A DNA stretch of 64,000 bases. Origin: SHYR01 sp034406555 (GTDB lineage: Bacteria; Chloroflexota; Dehalococcoidia; UBA2979). The notes below the pieces were generated by a model, which was given only the letters and a program-made list of their open reading frames with translations, was not told where the DNA came from and did not search any database. The stretch covers positions 1-64,000 of the forward strand of contig DASCRM010000077.1 of NCBI GenBank assembly GCA_034406555.1. Direction: 5' to 3'. This document shows, one piece after another, positions 39,261 to 50,578 of this stretch (within the stretch, counting starts at the first letter, position 1; each line of letters starts with the position of its first letter). A program made the position numbers and the translations under genes.

Positions 39261-40178
39261 ATGCACGTCGCCGTGACGGGCTCCAGCGGGCTGATCGGCT
39301 CCGCGTTGGTCGCCCACCTCAAGGCGAGCGGGCACGATCCGCTGCCGATGATCCGGGGACCTCGCGACCAGGCCGCATCACTCTGGAACCCGGCCGAGCA
39401 GTGGGTACGCGAGGGCGCGCTCGATGGCGTCGATGCCGTCGTCCACCTCGCGGGCGCGGGCATCGCGGGCCGGCGCTGGTCGGACGATCGCAAGCGCGAG
39501 CTGACCGAGAGTCGCATCGCCGGTACGCGCCTGTTCGTCGAACACCTCCGCGCGCTGCCGTCCCCGCCTCGCGTGCTGATCAGCGCGTCAGCGGTCGGCT
39601 ACTACGGGAGCCGCGGCGACGAGACGCTGACGGAAGATTCTGACGGCGGCGAGGGATTTCTCGCCGACCTCTGCGCGGCGTGGGAGGGGGAGTCGAGACG
39701 TGCGCAGGCGTTCGGTGTGCGTGCGGTGCAGATTCGCACGGCGGGCAGCGTGCTCGACCGCAACGGTGGGACGCTGGCGAAGATGATGCTGCCGTTCAAG
39801 CTCGGCCTCGGCGGCCGGCTTGCCAGCGGGCGTCAGTGGTTCACGTGGATCACGCTCGAGGACGAGGTGCGCGCGATCGAGCATCTGCTGCACTCCGAGT
39901 CGATCTCCGGCCCGGTCAACCTGACGGCGCCGGAGCCGGTGACCAACGCCGACTTCACACGCGCGTTCGCCCGTCAGCTTGGCCGTCCGGCGTTTCTGCC
40001 CGTCCCGGCCTTCGCGCTGCGTCTGCTGTTCGGCCAGCTCGCGGATGAGGCGATCCTGGCCAGCGGGCGGGTCGTGCCGGAGCGGCTGGTCGCATCGGGC
40101 TTCGAATACGCACACCGCGACCTCGATGCGGGCCTCGCGGCGGCGCTCGGCGACGGCCAGGCGATTCGCGGCGCCTGA
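39261..40178 (+). CDS. TIGR01777-family NAD(P)-binding epimerase
   Basis: The 305-residue SDR-like protein begins MHVAVTGSSGLIGSAL (nucleotide-binding GxxGxxG). It has the family segments SASAVGYYGSRGDE, FLADLCAAWEGES and PFKLGLGGRLASGRQWFTWI. The C-terminal half holds the extra region with LTAPEPVTNADFT. Family members are called epimerases, but their substrates are mostly unknown. ATG 39261 follows GGGAG. Confidence 0.9.
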   Translation: MHVAVTGSSGLIGSALVAHLKASGHDPLPMIRGPRDQAASLWNPAEQWVREGALDGVDAVVHLAGAGIAGRRWSDDRKRELTESRIAGTRLFVEHLRALPSPPRVLISASAVGYYGSRGDETLTEDSDGGEGFLADLCAAWEGESRRAQAFGVRAVQIRTAGSVLDRNGGTLAKMMLPFKLGLGGRLASGRQWFTWITLEDEVRAIEHLLHSESISGPVNLTAPEPVTNADFTRAFARQLGRPAFLPVPAFALRLLFGQLADEAILASGRVVPERLVASGFEYAHRDLDAGLAAALGDGQAIRGA

Positions 40179-40234
40179 GCGCTCGTCCGCGATTCGTCAG
40201 GCTTCGAGAGCGGTGCGGCCGCCAGTTTCTGTCG

Positions 40235-41083
40235 ATGATTTCTGACGTGACTGCACTAATCGACGGCCGCTATCCATCGCTCGACGAAATGGCCGCCAAG
40301 ATCACCGACCTGCGGCCGATGCCGGCCGTGGGTGCGCGCGTGCTTGAGCTGACGGATGGTGACAGCTTCTCCGCGCACGACCTCTCGCAGGCACTCAGCT
40401 CGGATCAGGCACTGACGGCGAAGCTGCTGCGTCTGGCCAACTCCGCCTAGTACAACTACCCATGTCGCATCTCCACCGTCCGCGACGCCGTGGTCCTGCT
40501 GGGCTTCCGCGCGGTGCGCTCGGCGACGCTCGCCTCATGCGTGATCGGCACGATGGAGGGCACCCACGAGCTCGACCCGGACGAGTTCTGGCGCTTCTCG
40601 ATCATCGTCGGCGCGTTCGCGGAGATCCTGGCGCGCGAGCAGAACAGCTACCCACCCGACGAGGCGTTTGCCGGCGGCCTGCTGCACACGGTCGGGGTGC
40701 GCGCGCTCGACCAGTATCGCCCGGAGATGCTGCGCGAGACGCTGCACGATGTCCAGCTCGCCCTGCTCGGCTTCACAGACGCTCAGCTTGGTGGCGCGCT
40801 GACGCTGCACTGGAACTTCCCGGAGTCACTGGTCGCAGCCGTCGAGGGCTATTCGCTCGACGACCCCGACCTGCCGGGCATCCCGGATCTGACGGCACAC
40901 GTCGTCAGCGCACGCGCCTTCACGCTCTCGCTCGGGATCAGCGGCGGACTGGGCTCGACTGGGCCCAGTCCGCCGCCTGCCGCGTGGATGCGCCCCGGTG
41001 TCACTGCGGAGCTCGCGCGGGCCGGCGGAGTTGAGGGAGTGATCGAACGGGCGAACGCGTTCGTCGAGGCGACGGTGACCTAG
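40235..41083 (+). pseudogene. HDOD-domain protein interrupted by an in-frame TAG
   Basis: One reading frame from ATG 40235 to 41083 encodes an HDOD protein: LRPMPAVGARVLELT, LSSDQALTAKLLRLANSA, then TAG (40448-40450), then YNYPCRISTVRDAVVLLGFRA. Relatives have Tyr-Tyr after ANSA, so a Tyr codon TAC or TAT has become TAG. Downstream the frame is intact for 210 codons and keeps the degenerate HD region (GGLLHTVG). HDOD proteins are signalling regulators. This is a recent nonsense mutation, an error, or readthrough. A GTG/ATG restart could still make the C half. Confidence 0.75.
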
Positions 41084-41111
41084 CGACGGTCGCCCGGCGA
41101 AGGGTGGCTCG

Positions 41112-42080
41112 CTACTCGAGCACGGCGGCGAGCGCCGCCTCGACCTCCGCAAGCGACATGATGCCTTCGAACTTCGCACTCACGCGGCCATCGCCGTCGA
41201 CGATGAAGACCCACGGCTCCGTCGTCAGGCCCCACTCTGCCATCACCGGGAGCCCTACCAATCGCCCCGCGTCGCGCGCCTCTGCGAGGTCAAACGGCTC
41301 GATGTGGATGAACGCGGCCTCACTGCCGTAGCGGTCGAGCAGCGGACGCACGATACCGTCGATCACCGGGCCGCAGAACCGTGATTGGCAGAACGCCGAC
41401 GTCGCAAACGCGACGAGCATCGGCCGCCCGGCATCGAGGGCCGCTGCGACGGTCTGGTCGTGCATCTCCGGTACCGGCGGCAGTGAGCTGTCGATTTCCT
41501 CGACCGCATCGACATCCGCGAGCACCCGCTGCACGCTGCGAGGAATCGCATCGCCGATCATCGGCTCCGGCGTACGCTCCTGCACGACGAAGCGAAGGCG
41601 GGTGGCGACGCGGTCGCCATCGAGGTCGATCGTCACCTCAGCGCCCCAATCGCCGCTGCGCGTGAAGCCGACATTCGCGACGAACAGCGCGACGGTCGCG
41701 CCCGAGTGGTCGTGCAGCGTGCCATCGTCGTGTTCGTGGACGGCACCCAGCTCGAGCGCGACCCGTGTCAGGGCGCGCTCACTCACGAACGTGCCCTCGT
41801 CACCATCGAGAGTAAAGAGCCGCACGTCCGCGGTCACCTCTGAGAGCAACGCGCCCTCGCGGTCGAAGAACCCGAAGGCGATGCGGTTCGCGCCGACGCC
41901 GAGCCGCGATGAGTTCACGAACAGCGGAATCCCGGCCGAGTCCTGCGCCGGCGCGATCGCCTGCGCCGACCAGGACGTGTCCGACGGCGGGGCGTCGCTC
42001 TCCCCTCCGCAGGCCGCTACGAGCAGGGCCAGGGTCGCGATCAGCAGGGCGAATCGTGATCGCAGGCGTGCGCCATTCAC
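41112..42080 (-). CDS. Thioredoxin-fold lipoprotein with CX4C motif
   Basis: The roughly 322-residue protein starts at GTG 42080 (GGAG 9 nt upstream). A lipoprotein signal LATLALLVAACGG follows, so it is anchored outside the membrane. The middle is beta-rich (DLDGDRVATRLRFVVQ). The last 130 residues are thioredoxin-like: VAFATSAFCQSRFCGPVID, then FIHIEPFDLAEARDAG and WVFIVDGDGRVSAKFEG. The two cysteines are spaced CX4C rather than CXXC. A paralogue with the same plan is at 59647-60633. It is probably a secreted thiol redox protein, with partner unknown. Confidence 0.78.
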   Translation of the reverse strand: MNGARLRSRFALLIATLALLVAACGGESDAPPSDTSWSAQAIAPAQDSAGIPLFVNSSRLGVGANRIAFGFFDREGALLSEVTADVRLFTLDGDEGTFVSERALTRVALELGAVHEHDDGTLHDHSGATVALFVANVGFTRSGDWGAEVTIDLDGDRVATRLRFVVQERTPEPMIGDAIPRSVQRVLADVDAVEEIDSSLPPVPEMHDQTVAAALDAGRPMLVAFATSAFCQSRFCGPVIDGIVRPLLDRYGSEAAFIHIEPFDLAEARDAGRLVGLPVMAEWGLTTEPWVFIVDGDGRVSAKFEGIMSLAEVEAALAAVLE

Positions 42081-42181
42081 GGTGGTGTCTCCATCCTCTG
42101 ATGGGAGGCATTCTGTGGCGGGAGGCCGTGCCCTCGGTCGAGGGGTAACCAGCATCCCCCGCTCCCCCACACCCCGCAAGC

Positions 42182-43093
42182 TCAGGCCTCGAGCCTCGCT
42201 GGAGGCGCTGGGGCGGCCGCTCCCTCGGCGGGGGCGCGGGTGACGAGGTACACGCCCGCGATGATCAGCGCGAGGCCGGGCACGGCAGCGATGGCGATGC
42301 CCTCGCTGAGCACCAGCCAGCCCCAGAACAACGCGGCGACCGGCGCCAGGTAGGTGACAAGCGCGGCGTGGGTGGCGGAGACCGTGGCTACCAGCCAGAA
42401 GTAGATGGGGACGGCCACGCCGGAGGAGAGCAGCGCCAGTCCGAGCGTCGCGAGCTGCACCCGCGAGGAGAGATCGACCAGCGGAGGTGCGAACTCAAAC
42501 GTAAACAGCAGCGGTGTCACCAGCACGAAGGCGGCGACCCCCTGGCCGGCGGACAGCACAATCGGGTCGATGCCAAGCATCCGTCGCCGCGTCCAAACCG
42601 CCCCGGCCGCGTAGCTGGCGGAGGCGAGCACGACCGCGAGCTGCCCCTGCGTGCTGCTCTTCGCGATGTCCAGCAGGTCTGGCCCGATCACCACCACGAC
42701 ACCTGCGAAGCCGAGCGCGATCCCGGCCGTGCGCAATCGGGTCATGGGCTCATCGACAAGCGCGATATGCGCCAACGGCACGACGAAGAGCGGCATCGCG
42801 GCGTTGAGGATCGCGGCCAGCGAGGAGTCGATACGCTCCTCGCCCCACGGGATCAGCATGAACGGGATCGCGCTCGAGAAGGCGCCAAGCACCAGCAGGT
42901 CGCCCAGTCGTTTCACGCTGAGCGAACGCAGCCGTGGTGCGGCGACGATCAGCAGCAACAGGCTGCCCCCGCCGAGCCGCAGCCAGGCCACCGCCACGGG
43001 GCCTATCTCCTCCAGCATCACCTTGATGAACATGAACGACGCGCCCCAGATCAGGGAGAGCACGAGCAGTCCGATCAGCTGTGGCGCGCGCAA
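42182..43093 (-). CDS. EamA/DMT-superfamily transporter
   Basis: The 303-residue protein has ten hydrophobic segments in two EamA repeats. It opens LIGLLVLSLIWGASFMFIK. The second repeat begins near residue 150 (LAVVLASASYAAGAVWTRR) and the protein ends LIIAGVYLVTRAP plus a short Ala/Pro tail. Members export amino acids or metabolites. The substrate is not predictable. The start appears to be TTG 43093 with GGGAGAG 6 nt upstream. Confidence 0.88.
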   Translation of the reverse strand: MRAPQLIGLLVLSLIWGASFMFIKVMLEEIGPVAVAWLRLGGGSLLLLIVAAPRLRSLSVKRLGDLLVLGAFSSAIPFMLIPWGEERIDSSLAAILNAAMPLFVVPLAHIALVDEPMTRLRTAGIALGFAGVVVVIGPDLLDIAKSSTQGQLAVVLASASYAAGAVWTRRRMLGIDPIVLSAGQGVAAFVLVTPLLFTFEFAPPLVDLSSRVQLATLGLALLSSGVAVPIYFWLVATVSATHAALVTYLAPVAALFWGWLVLSEGIAIAAVPGLALIIAGVYLVTRAPAEGAAAPAPPARLEA

Positions 43094-43178
43094 TTCGTGC
43101 TCTCCCGCCGGGGTCGACGCGCAAGGTGAGGATTGAGGGTAGAGCGGGGCGGCGCGAAGCGCTGTCCGCTACCCGACG

Positions 43179-43664
43179 CTACAACTCGGCTCGCATGTAC
43201 GCGCTGGCCAGCGCGTCCGCGTATTCGTTCCAGAGCGAGCCGTTGTGTGCGCGAATCCACAGGATCCGTGCCTGCGGGCGTTCAAGCGCCAGTGCGTAGG
43301 CCCGCTGCACGAGTTCCAGGTTCGCGACGGGGCCCGCCTTGCGCTGCCAGCCGCGCGCCGCCCAGCCCTTCGCCCACTTCGTGATCGTGTTCACGACGAG
43401 CTGGCTGTCGGAGTAGATATCGACCGCCTCGTCCGCGTCGATCATCGAGAGCCCCTCGATGATCGCGACCAGCTCCATGCGGTTGTTCGTCGTGTCCGGG
43501 TCATCACCGTAGCGTTGGTCGATGATCTCGCCGTCGCGCACGTGGACGACACCCCAGCCACCGGGGCCGGGATTGCCGAGCGTCGATCCGTCGGTGAAGA
43601 CACCACTCGTCGGACCGCCGCTGTAGCGGCGCAGCACCTCGGCAGCGGTCATCGTCGCGCTCAT
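43179..43664 (-). CDS. rnhA: Ribonuclease HI
   Basis: The 161-residue protein has the RNase H fold with its acidic residues: FTDGSTLGNPGPGGWG (first Asp), NNRMELVAIIEGL (Glu), YSDSQLVVNTI (Asp) and the C-terminal NEYADALA (Asp). It degrades RNA in RNA-DNA hybrids in the cytoplasm. The ATG follows GGGAGCGACCA. About 20 N-terminal residues precede the fold. It appears monocistronic. Confidence 0.93.
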   Translation of the reverse strand: MSATMTAAEVLRRYSGGPTSGVFTDGSTLGNPGPGGWGVVHVRDGEIIDQRYGDDPDTTNNRMELVAIIEGLSMIDADEAVDIYSDSQLVVNTITKWAKGWAARGWQRKAGPVANLELVQRAYALALERPQARILWIRAHNGSLWNEYADALASAYMRAEL

Positions 43665-43756
43665 TGGTCGCTCCCGCTACCAGCACTCACGCCAGCATCT
43701 GGCGGCGGCGGCGGACTGAATTGTCGGCGGTCATCGGCGGTCGCTCCGGCTCTCGG

Positions 43757-45379
43757 TTACTCGGCGCTGACGCCGTTGTACAACATGACCGGGTCGCCGA
43801 CGAAGACATCACTCTCGAGGTTGGCGACCACGACCACCGGACGGTCGGAGATCACCAGCGCGCTCCCGACCCAGCCATCGGGCAGTCGCCACTCCTCCCA
43901 CTGGCGGAAGGTCTGCTGCCCCTCGACCACGACGGAGGGCGTCACCAGGTTGCCGACGAAGTGCTTCGAGAAGTAGATCACGCGCACATGCGCGGTCGAG
44001 CCGTCGAAGGTGAGCACGCGGAACCAGGAGTTCCAGCCCTTCGCACCGCCCCACGGCCCAAAGTTCTTGTTCAGTACCGGTAGCAGGACGCTATGCGAGG
44101 CCTCTTCCACGGTGAAGCCGCGATAGTCCGCCAGCGCCCCATCCGGCGAGATCCGCTGCACGACGACCGCGATCGGCTCCACGGCCTGAATGCGCACCGT
44201 GCCGAAGAAGACGTCAGGCAGGCGCTCGCCATCGGGCAGACACCCACCCGCCCCGCCCAGCCGCTGATCGCACGTCAGCGAGGACGAGACGACCACGGTG
44301 TGTTCGATCTCCAGTCGGTCGCCGTCCGCGTTCACACCATCGAAGAGCAACGTCACCTCGTTCGGTGCCGCGGGTTCATCGTTCATGATGCGGAAGCGCG
44401 TACTCCAGCTGCTCTGGCCCTCGCTCGCACCGTTGTCCACCAGCGGTAGGACGACGACCCGGCTCAGCTCCAGCGCGTCCATCGCACGGTAGGTGGCGAG
44501 CCCTGGACCATCGCGGTCGCGACTGTCGACGATCACCGCCGGCTTCTGCTCCGACGCCGCGGTCGCCTCCCCGGTGGCATAAGTGCGGATGACGGCCGAG
44601 CCATCGAAGCCCGCCGGCGCGGGCAGGTCGTGTTCGTCTCGCACCAGCGTCGCGCGCGGCTCAAGTCGCTGGCCACCGTTCGGGCAGCCCGCCGTCGGGC
44701 CGGGCGGGTCGACCGCCACCGGCGTGAGCACGCCTTCGGGATAGTAGCTCGTCTCCACGCACATCGCGGTCTCGTCACTCGCGTTCTCAATCGAGACTCG
44801 TGAGACACTGCCGGCCGTGTTCTGCACCAGCGGTGCGTAGTGCACGGCCGTCCCGGCCCCGAGCCGCAACGAGTCACCAGAGATGCGGAAGAGGCCGTCC
44901 TCGAACGCGTCGCGTGCCAGCAGCGAGGCGAATGGCTGATCGACGGTCACGTAGGCGGACCCGCGGTAGCCTGCGGGTAGGTCCTCCAGCCCCTGCTGGA
45001 AGAACGACCAGCCGTTACCCGGGGCCAGTTTTCCGCAGCCATCGAAGAGCGGACAGACGTCGGTCGTGACAGCGTTGCCATCGATGTCATAGAAGACGAT
45101 CTCGATCTCGGCAGCGTGGACACCCAAGTTCTGGATGCGGATCCAAGAGTTCTCCTCGCCGAGGTCGACGGTGTCGGCCGCCACGCTCGACCCGCCTGCG
45201 GCAACCAACGCCAGCACGGCGGCGAAGAGCAGTGGGCGTGCCCATCTGCGAAGGCGCGTCCGAAGGCGCAGTCGGATTTGCGTTCGGACACGCGACCACG
45301 ACGGGCGGGCGAAGTGTTCTTGTTCAGGTTGCGCGGACGCTGGCAATGCCGGGCGCCGCCGATCTACCCCACCGAACAT
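43757..45379 (-). CDS. Secreted repeat-domain protein of unknown function
   Basis: The 540-residue protein has an Arg-rich start and a signal peptide near residues 45-68 (PLLFAAVLALVAAGGSSVAADT). The exported part has about four degenerate beta-rich units. Each combines a WxxRIxN-type strand (NSWIRIQNLG, TRFRIMNDE, SWFRVLTF) and a G-S/T-A/V-x-V strand (YRGSAYVTVDQP, FDGSAVIRTY, FFGTVRIQAV, WVGSALVISD). Two cysteine pairs may form disulphides (CPLFDGC, CDQRLGGAGGC). No known family was recognised. The ATG lies 2 nt after a TATGAT hexamer, so the true start or promoter may differ. Confidence 0.7.
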   Translation of the reverse strand: MFGGVDRRRPALPASAQPEQEHFARPSWSRVRTQIRLRLRTRLRRWARPLLFAAVLALVAAGGSSVAADTVDLGEENSWIRIQNLGVHAAEIEIVFYDIDGNAVTTDVCPLFDGCGKLAPGNGWSFFQQGLEDLPAGYRGSAYVTVDQPFASLLARDAFEDGLFRISGDSLRLGAGTAVHYAPLVQNTAGSVSRVSIENASDETAMCVETSYYPEGVLTPVAVDPPGPTAGCPNGGQRLEPRATLVRDEHDLPAPAGFDGSAVIRTYATGEATAASEQKPAVIVDSRDRDGPGLATYRAMDALELSRVVVLPLVDNGASEGQSSWSTRFRIMNDEPAAPNEVTLLFDGVNADGDRLEIEHTVVVSSSLTCDQRLGGAGGCLPDGERLPDVFFGTVRIQAVEPIAVVVQRISPDGALADYRGFTVEEASHSVLLPVLNKNFGPWGGAKGWNSWFRVLTFDGSTAHVRVIYFSKHFVGNLVTPSVVVEGQQTFRQWEEWRLPDGWVGSALVISDRPVVVVANLESDVFVGDPVMLYNGVSAE

Positions 45380-45472
45380 CGATCATACGGTATCCCGGGT
45401 GACGATCGAATCTCCGCCATCTCGACCCGCACCAGCCTCGATGCTACGATCCCGCCCGGTTCCGGCTTCGTT

Positions 45473-45549
45473 CGGGGTGTAGCTCAGCATGGCAGAGCGC
45501 TGCGTTCGGGACGCAGAGGTCCGCAGTTCAAATCTGCGCACCCCGACCA
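45473..45549 (+). tRNA. tRNA-Pro (anticodon CGG)
   Basis: A full cloverleaf is visible. The acceptor CGGGGTG pairs with CACCCCG, and there is a discriminator A followed by encoded CCA. The anticodon stem CTGCG/CGCAG encloses TTCGGGA with CGG at 45507-45509. The T arm contains GTTCAAAT. It reads CCG codons. Confidence 0.95.
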
Positions 45550-45725
45550 CCTCCTCACACCGCAATCCAGTCCAGCCTCGACTGCCCGGCATATCCACAG
45601 CCGGAGTTGGAAAGGAAACCTTTCGGGCGGGCGTGGCGTTCTCACAGTGAACGAACAGCCTCTTCGTGGCCGGGAACCGGCGTCCCCGCCACGACAGATC
45701 AGCTCCCTATGAGCAGGAGCAGACG

Positions 45726-46592
45726 GTGGTCCAGACGGAGCAGCTGAAGCGACCGCAACGCGTCGAAGAGGCGATTGAACACGCCCTCGCCAGCCGCTGG
45801 GACGCCGCCGCCAAGGCCAACCGCGCACTACTCAAAGAAGAGCCGGAGGACGTCGAGACCGCGAACCGCCTCGGTAAGGCGCTGACGGAGCTGGAGGACT
45901 ACGCGGGGGCGATCAAGGCCTACGCGCAGGCACTGAGCGCCGACCCGACGAACATGATCGCTCGCAAGAACCTCGACCGCCTACACGACCTGCGAGGCGA
46001 GTCGAAGCCGAAGCAGGGCAAGCCGAAGAAGGGCCCCGCCGCCGCGAAGCCAGCCACCGACGTCCGCACCCACTCGCTGGTTGAGGAGTCGGGGAAGTCT
46101 GCCGAGTTCGAGCTGCTGGAGCCAAACGCCGCCGCGCTCAAGCCGCTGACCGCCGGTGCCGCCGCCGCGGTGCGACCCGTCGATGACGGAGTGGAGATCA
46201 CTACTCCCGGCGGCGATGTGCTCGGCACGATCGATCGCCGGGCAGCCACGCGCCTGAAGCGAATGATCGAGGACGGCAACGAGTACGTGGTCGTGATCCG
46301 GCACATCGCGAAGGGCGAGGCGACCGTCCACATCCGCGAGTCGCACACCGACCCCTCGCTTGTCGGACAGGCCTCGTTCATCGCCCCGCCGAAGAAGGCA
46401 AAGAAGCGCGGGTCCACCCGCGGCTACACCCGCTCGTCCGTGGTCGTGGCGCATGAGCCCGATGAACCCGACCCAGACGACGACGACAACGACGGTCAAG
46501 ACAGCGCCAGCTCCTCCGGCTCCGGCACGCAGGCAGACGAGATGGAAGCGCGCGGCTTCACCGAAACCCGCAACGAGGACTACGAGGACTAG
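45726..46592 (+). CDS. TPR-containing protein with charged tail
   Basis: The roughly 288-residue protein starts at GTG 45726, 8 nt after GGAGC. The N third has tetratricopeptide helices (AIEHALASRWDAAAKANRAL, LGKALTELEDYAGAIKAYAQAL). A Lys-rich linker (KPKQGKPKKGPAA) precedes a small domain that includes ITTPGGDVLGTIDRRAATR and YVVVIRHIAKGEATVHI. It ends in an acidic stretch (DEPDPDDDDNDG). The architecture suggests a scaffold or nucleic-acid-associated protein, without firm family assignment. The gap 45550-45725 shows nothing clear. Confidence 0.68.
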   Translation: MVQTEQLKRPQRVEEAIEHALASRWDAAAKANRALLKEEPEDVETANRLGKALTELEDYAGAIKAYAQALSADPTNMIARKNLDRLHDLRGESKPKQGKPKKGPAAAKPATDVRTHSLVEESGKSAEFELLEPNAAALKPLTAGAAAAVRPVDDGVEITTPGGDVLGTIDRRAATRLKRMIEDGNEYVVVIRHIAKGEATVHIRESHTDPSLVGQASFIAPPKKAKKRGSTRGYTRSSVVVAHEPDEPDPDDDDNDGQDSASSSGSGTQADEMEARGFTETRNEDYED

Positions 46593-46671
46593 CCCCCACC
46601 GCATCCGCCCCAGCGTCGAAGCCCTGAAGACCCTCCAGCTACGCGACCCCCGAAGGGGCTACCATGCGGCC

Positions 46672-47403
46672 ATGGCCCGCAGACCTCGCATCCTCGTCAC
46701 CCGCGCCGAAGCGATCGCCAACGAACGCTGGGAGGACTACGGCGACGCGGTCGAGCATGCAGGCGCGGAGCCGATGACCGGGGACTTCGAGGTGTGGAAG
46801 TCCGGCGAGTCCACGCCCGCACACGACGGGCTGATGCTCACCGCCGGCTTCGACATTGACCCCGCACGCTACGGCGAATCACCCAGCGACCGAGTCCGGG
46901 AGGTCGACGCCCGCCGCGACGAGTGGGAGATCGAGCTCGTCGAGGCGGCCCGGGATGTGGGTCGTCCGATCCTCGCGATCTGCCGCGGCCACCAGGTGCT
47001 GAACGTCGCCTGCGGCGGGTCGCTGCTCCAGCACCTCGAAGAGCGCGAGCCGCACCGGGCCCGCCGGGGCGCAGACGGCGAGGCGATCGACTCCGGGTGG
47101 CACGAGATCTCGGTCACGGCGGGCACCGCGCTGGCGCGAGCGATCGACCTCGACGGCGGCGGCAGCGTGCGGGTGAACTCCCGCCACCACCAGGCCGTCA
47201 CCAGCGACCGTGTCGCGGAGGGGTTGGTCGTCGCGGCGACGACGGCGGACGGGGTCGTCGAGAGTCTCGTCGATCCCTCGCAGCCGTGGACCGTCTCGGT
47301 CCAGTGGCACCCGGAGATGGCTGAGATGGGCGATGCGTTCGACGGGCTCTGGCAGGCGTTCGTGAGCGCCTGCCAGCAGCATGCCGATAGTGTCGGAGCG
47401 TGA
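46672..47403 (+). CDS. Gamma-glutamyl hydrolase-type class I glutamine amidotransferase (PuuD-like)
   Basis: The 243-residue protein has the class I amidotransferase triad: Cys in ILAICRGHQVLNVACGG and His/Glu in VQWHPEM. VNSRHHQAVT matches the family that hydrolyses gamma-glutamyl-GABA and related gamma-glutamyl amides. TACCAT lies 6 nt before the ATG, with no clear ribosome-binding site, so the transcript may be leaderless. Its stop overlaps the start of the gamma-glutamylcyclotransferase gene (GTGA), which suggests a joint role in gamma-glutamyl compound breakdown. Confidence 0.88.
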   Translation: MARRPRILVTRAEAIANERWEDYGDAVEHAGAEPMTGDFEVWKSGESTPAHDGLMLTAGFDIDPARYGESPSDRVREVDARRDEWEIELVEAARDVGRPILAICRGHQVLNVACGGSLLQHLEEREPHRARRGADGEAIDSGWHEISVTAGTALARAIDLDGGGSVRVNSRHHQAVTSDRVAEGLVVAATTADGVVESLVDPSQPWTVSVQWHPEMAEMGDAFDGLWQAFVSACQQHADSVGA

Positions 47404-47915
47404 CGAGCGCTCCCGAGTCGGCCGCCGAGCCGGACTTCCTCTACTTCGGCTACGGCTCGAACCTCGATGTGGAGCGCCTGCACGAGAACTGCCCGTCGGC
47501 GCGACTGATGCTGACAGCGCGGCTGGCCGCCCACCGCCTCGCGTTCACACGCAACAGCGAGATTCGGTGGCACGGCGGGGTCGCCGACATCCTCGCCGAG
47601 CCGGGCAGCGAGGTCTGGGGCGCCGTGTGGGCGATCGACGGCGAGCACTCGCACGCGCTCGACCGGCAGGAAAGGCTGTTCAGAACCCCGCCGGGCTACG
47701 AGCGTTACGGCGTCACAGTCACCTCGGCAGACGGCGAGCAGATCGGCTGCCGCTCCTATCGCGTCGTCGCTCCCGACCCGCGGGGCTTCGCGCCATCGCC
47801 CGCGTACAAGGAGACGATATTGCGTGGCGCTCGGGCGCTGGCACTGCCCGATCACTACATCGCCGCGCTCGAAGCGATCGAGCACAACGGCGACGAGGAC
47901 CGCAGCCCGGCGTAG
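47400..47915 (+). CDS. Gamma-glutamylcyclotransferase-like protein
   Basis: The 171-residue protein has the GGCT/AIG2-like beta barrel, with YFGYGSNLDVERL near the N-terminus, GAVWAIDGEHSHALDRQE, and PSPAYKETILRGA. The catalytic Glu should be in the HALDRQE stretch. It would release 5-oxoproline from gamma-glutamyl compounds. It starts at GTG 47400, coupled to the preceding amidotransferase. Confidence 0.88.
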   Translation: MTSAPESAAEPDFLYFGYGSNLDVERLHENCPSARLMLTARLAAHRLAFTRNSEIRWHGGVADILAEPGSEVWGAVWAIDGEHSHALDRQERLFRTPPGYERYGVTVTSADGEQIGCRSYRVVAPDPRGFAPSPAYKETILRGARALALPDHYIAALEAIEHNGDEDRSPA

Positions 47916-47998
47916 CGGCCGCAGGACCGAGCGGATCGCGGCGCAGGATGGTCCGCGCGGCGGCGGTCGGAACGCTCGTTCAAAGCTGCGCAGACTGG

Positions 47999-48004
47999 TA
48001 GAAT
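47999..48004 (+). promoter_or_regulatory. Putative -10 box TAGAAT upstream of gyrA
   Basis: TAGAAT lies 84 bp upstream of the gyrA start and matches the hexamers at 6054 and 8594. A weak TTCAAA is further upstream. Confidence 0.4.
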
Positions 48005-48088
48005 CCGGGGTACTGAGACCCCTCCTCTCCTCAGCGGTGGCCGCGGCTACCAGACTCGTCACACCCCTCTCTCGGAAGGCGTACGCGC

Positions 48089-50569
<2,481 letters not shown>

Positions 50570-50578
50570 CGGCTCGCG

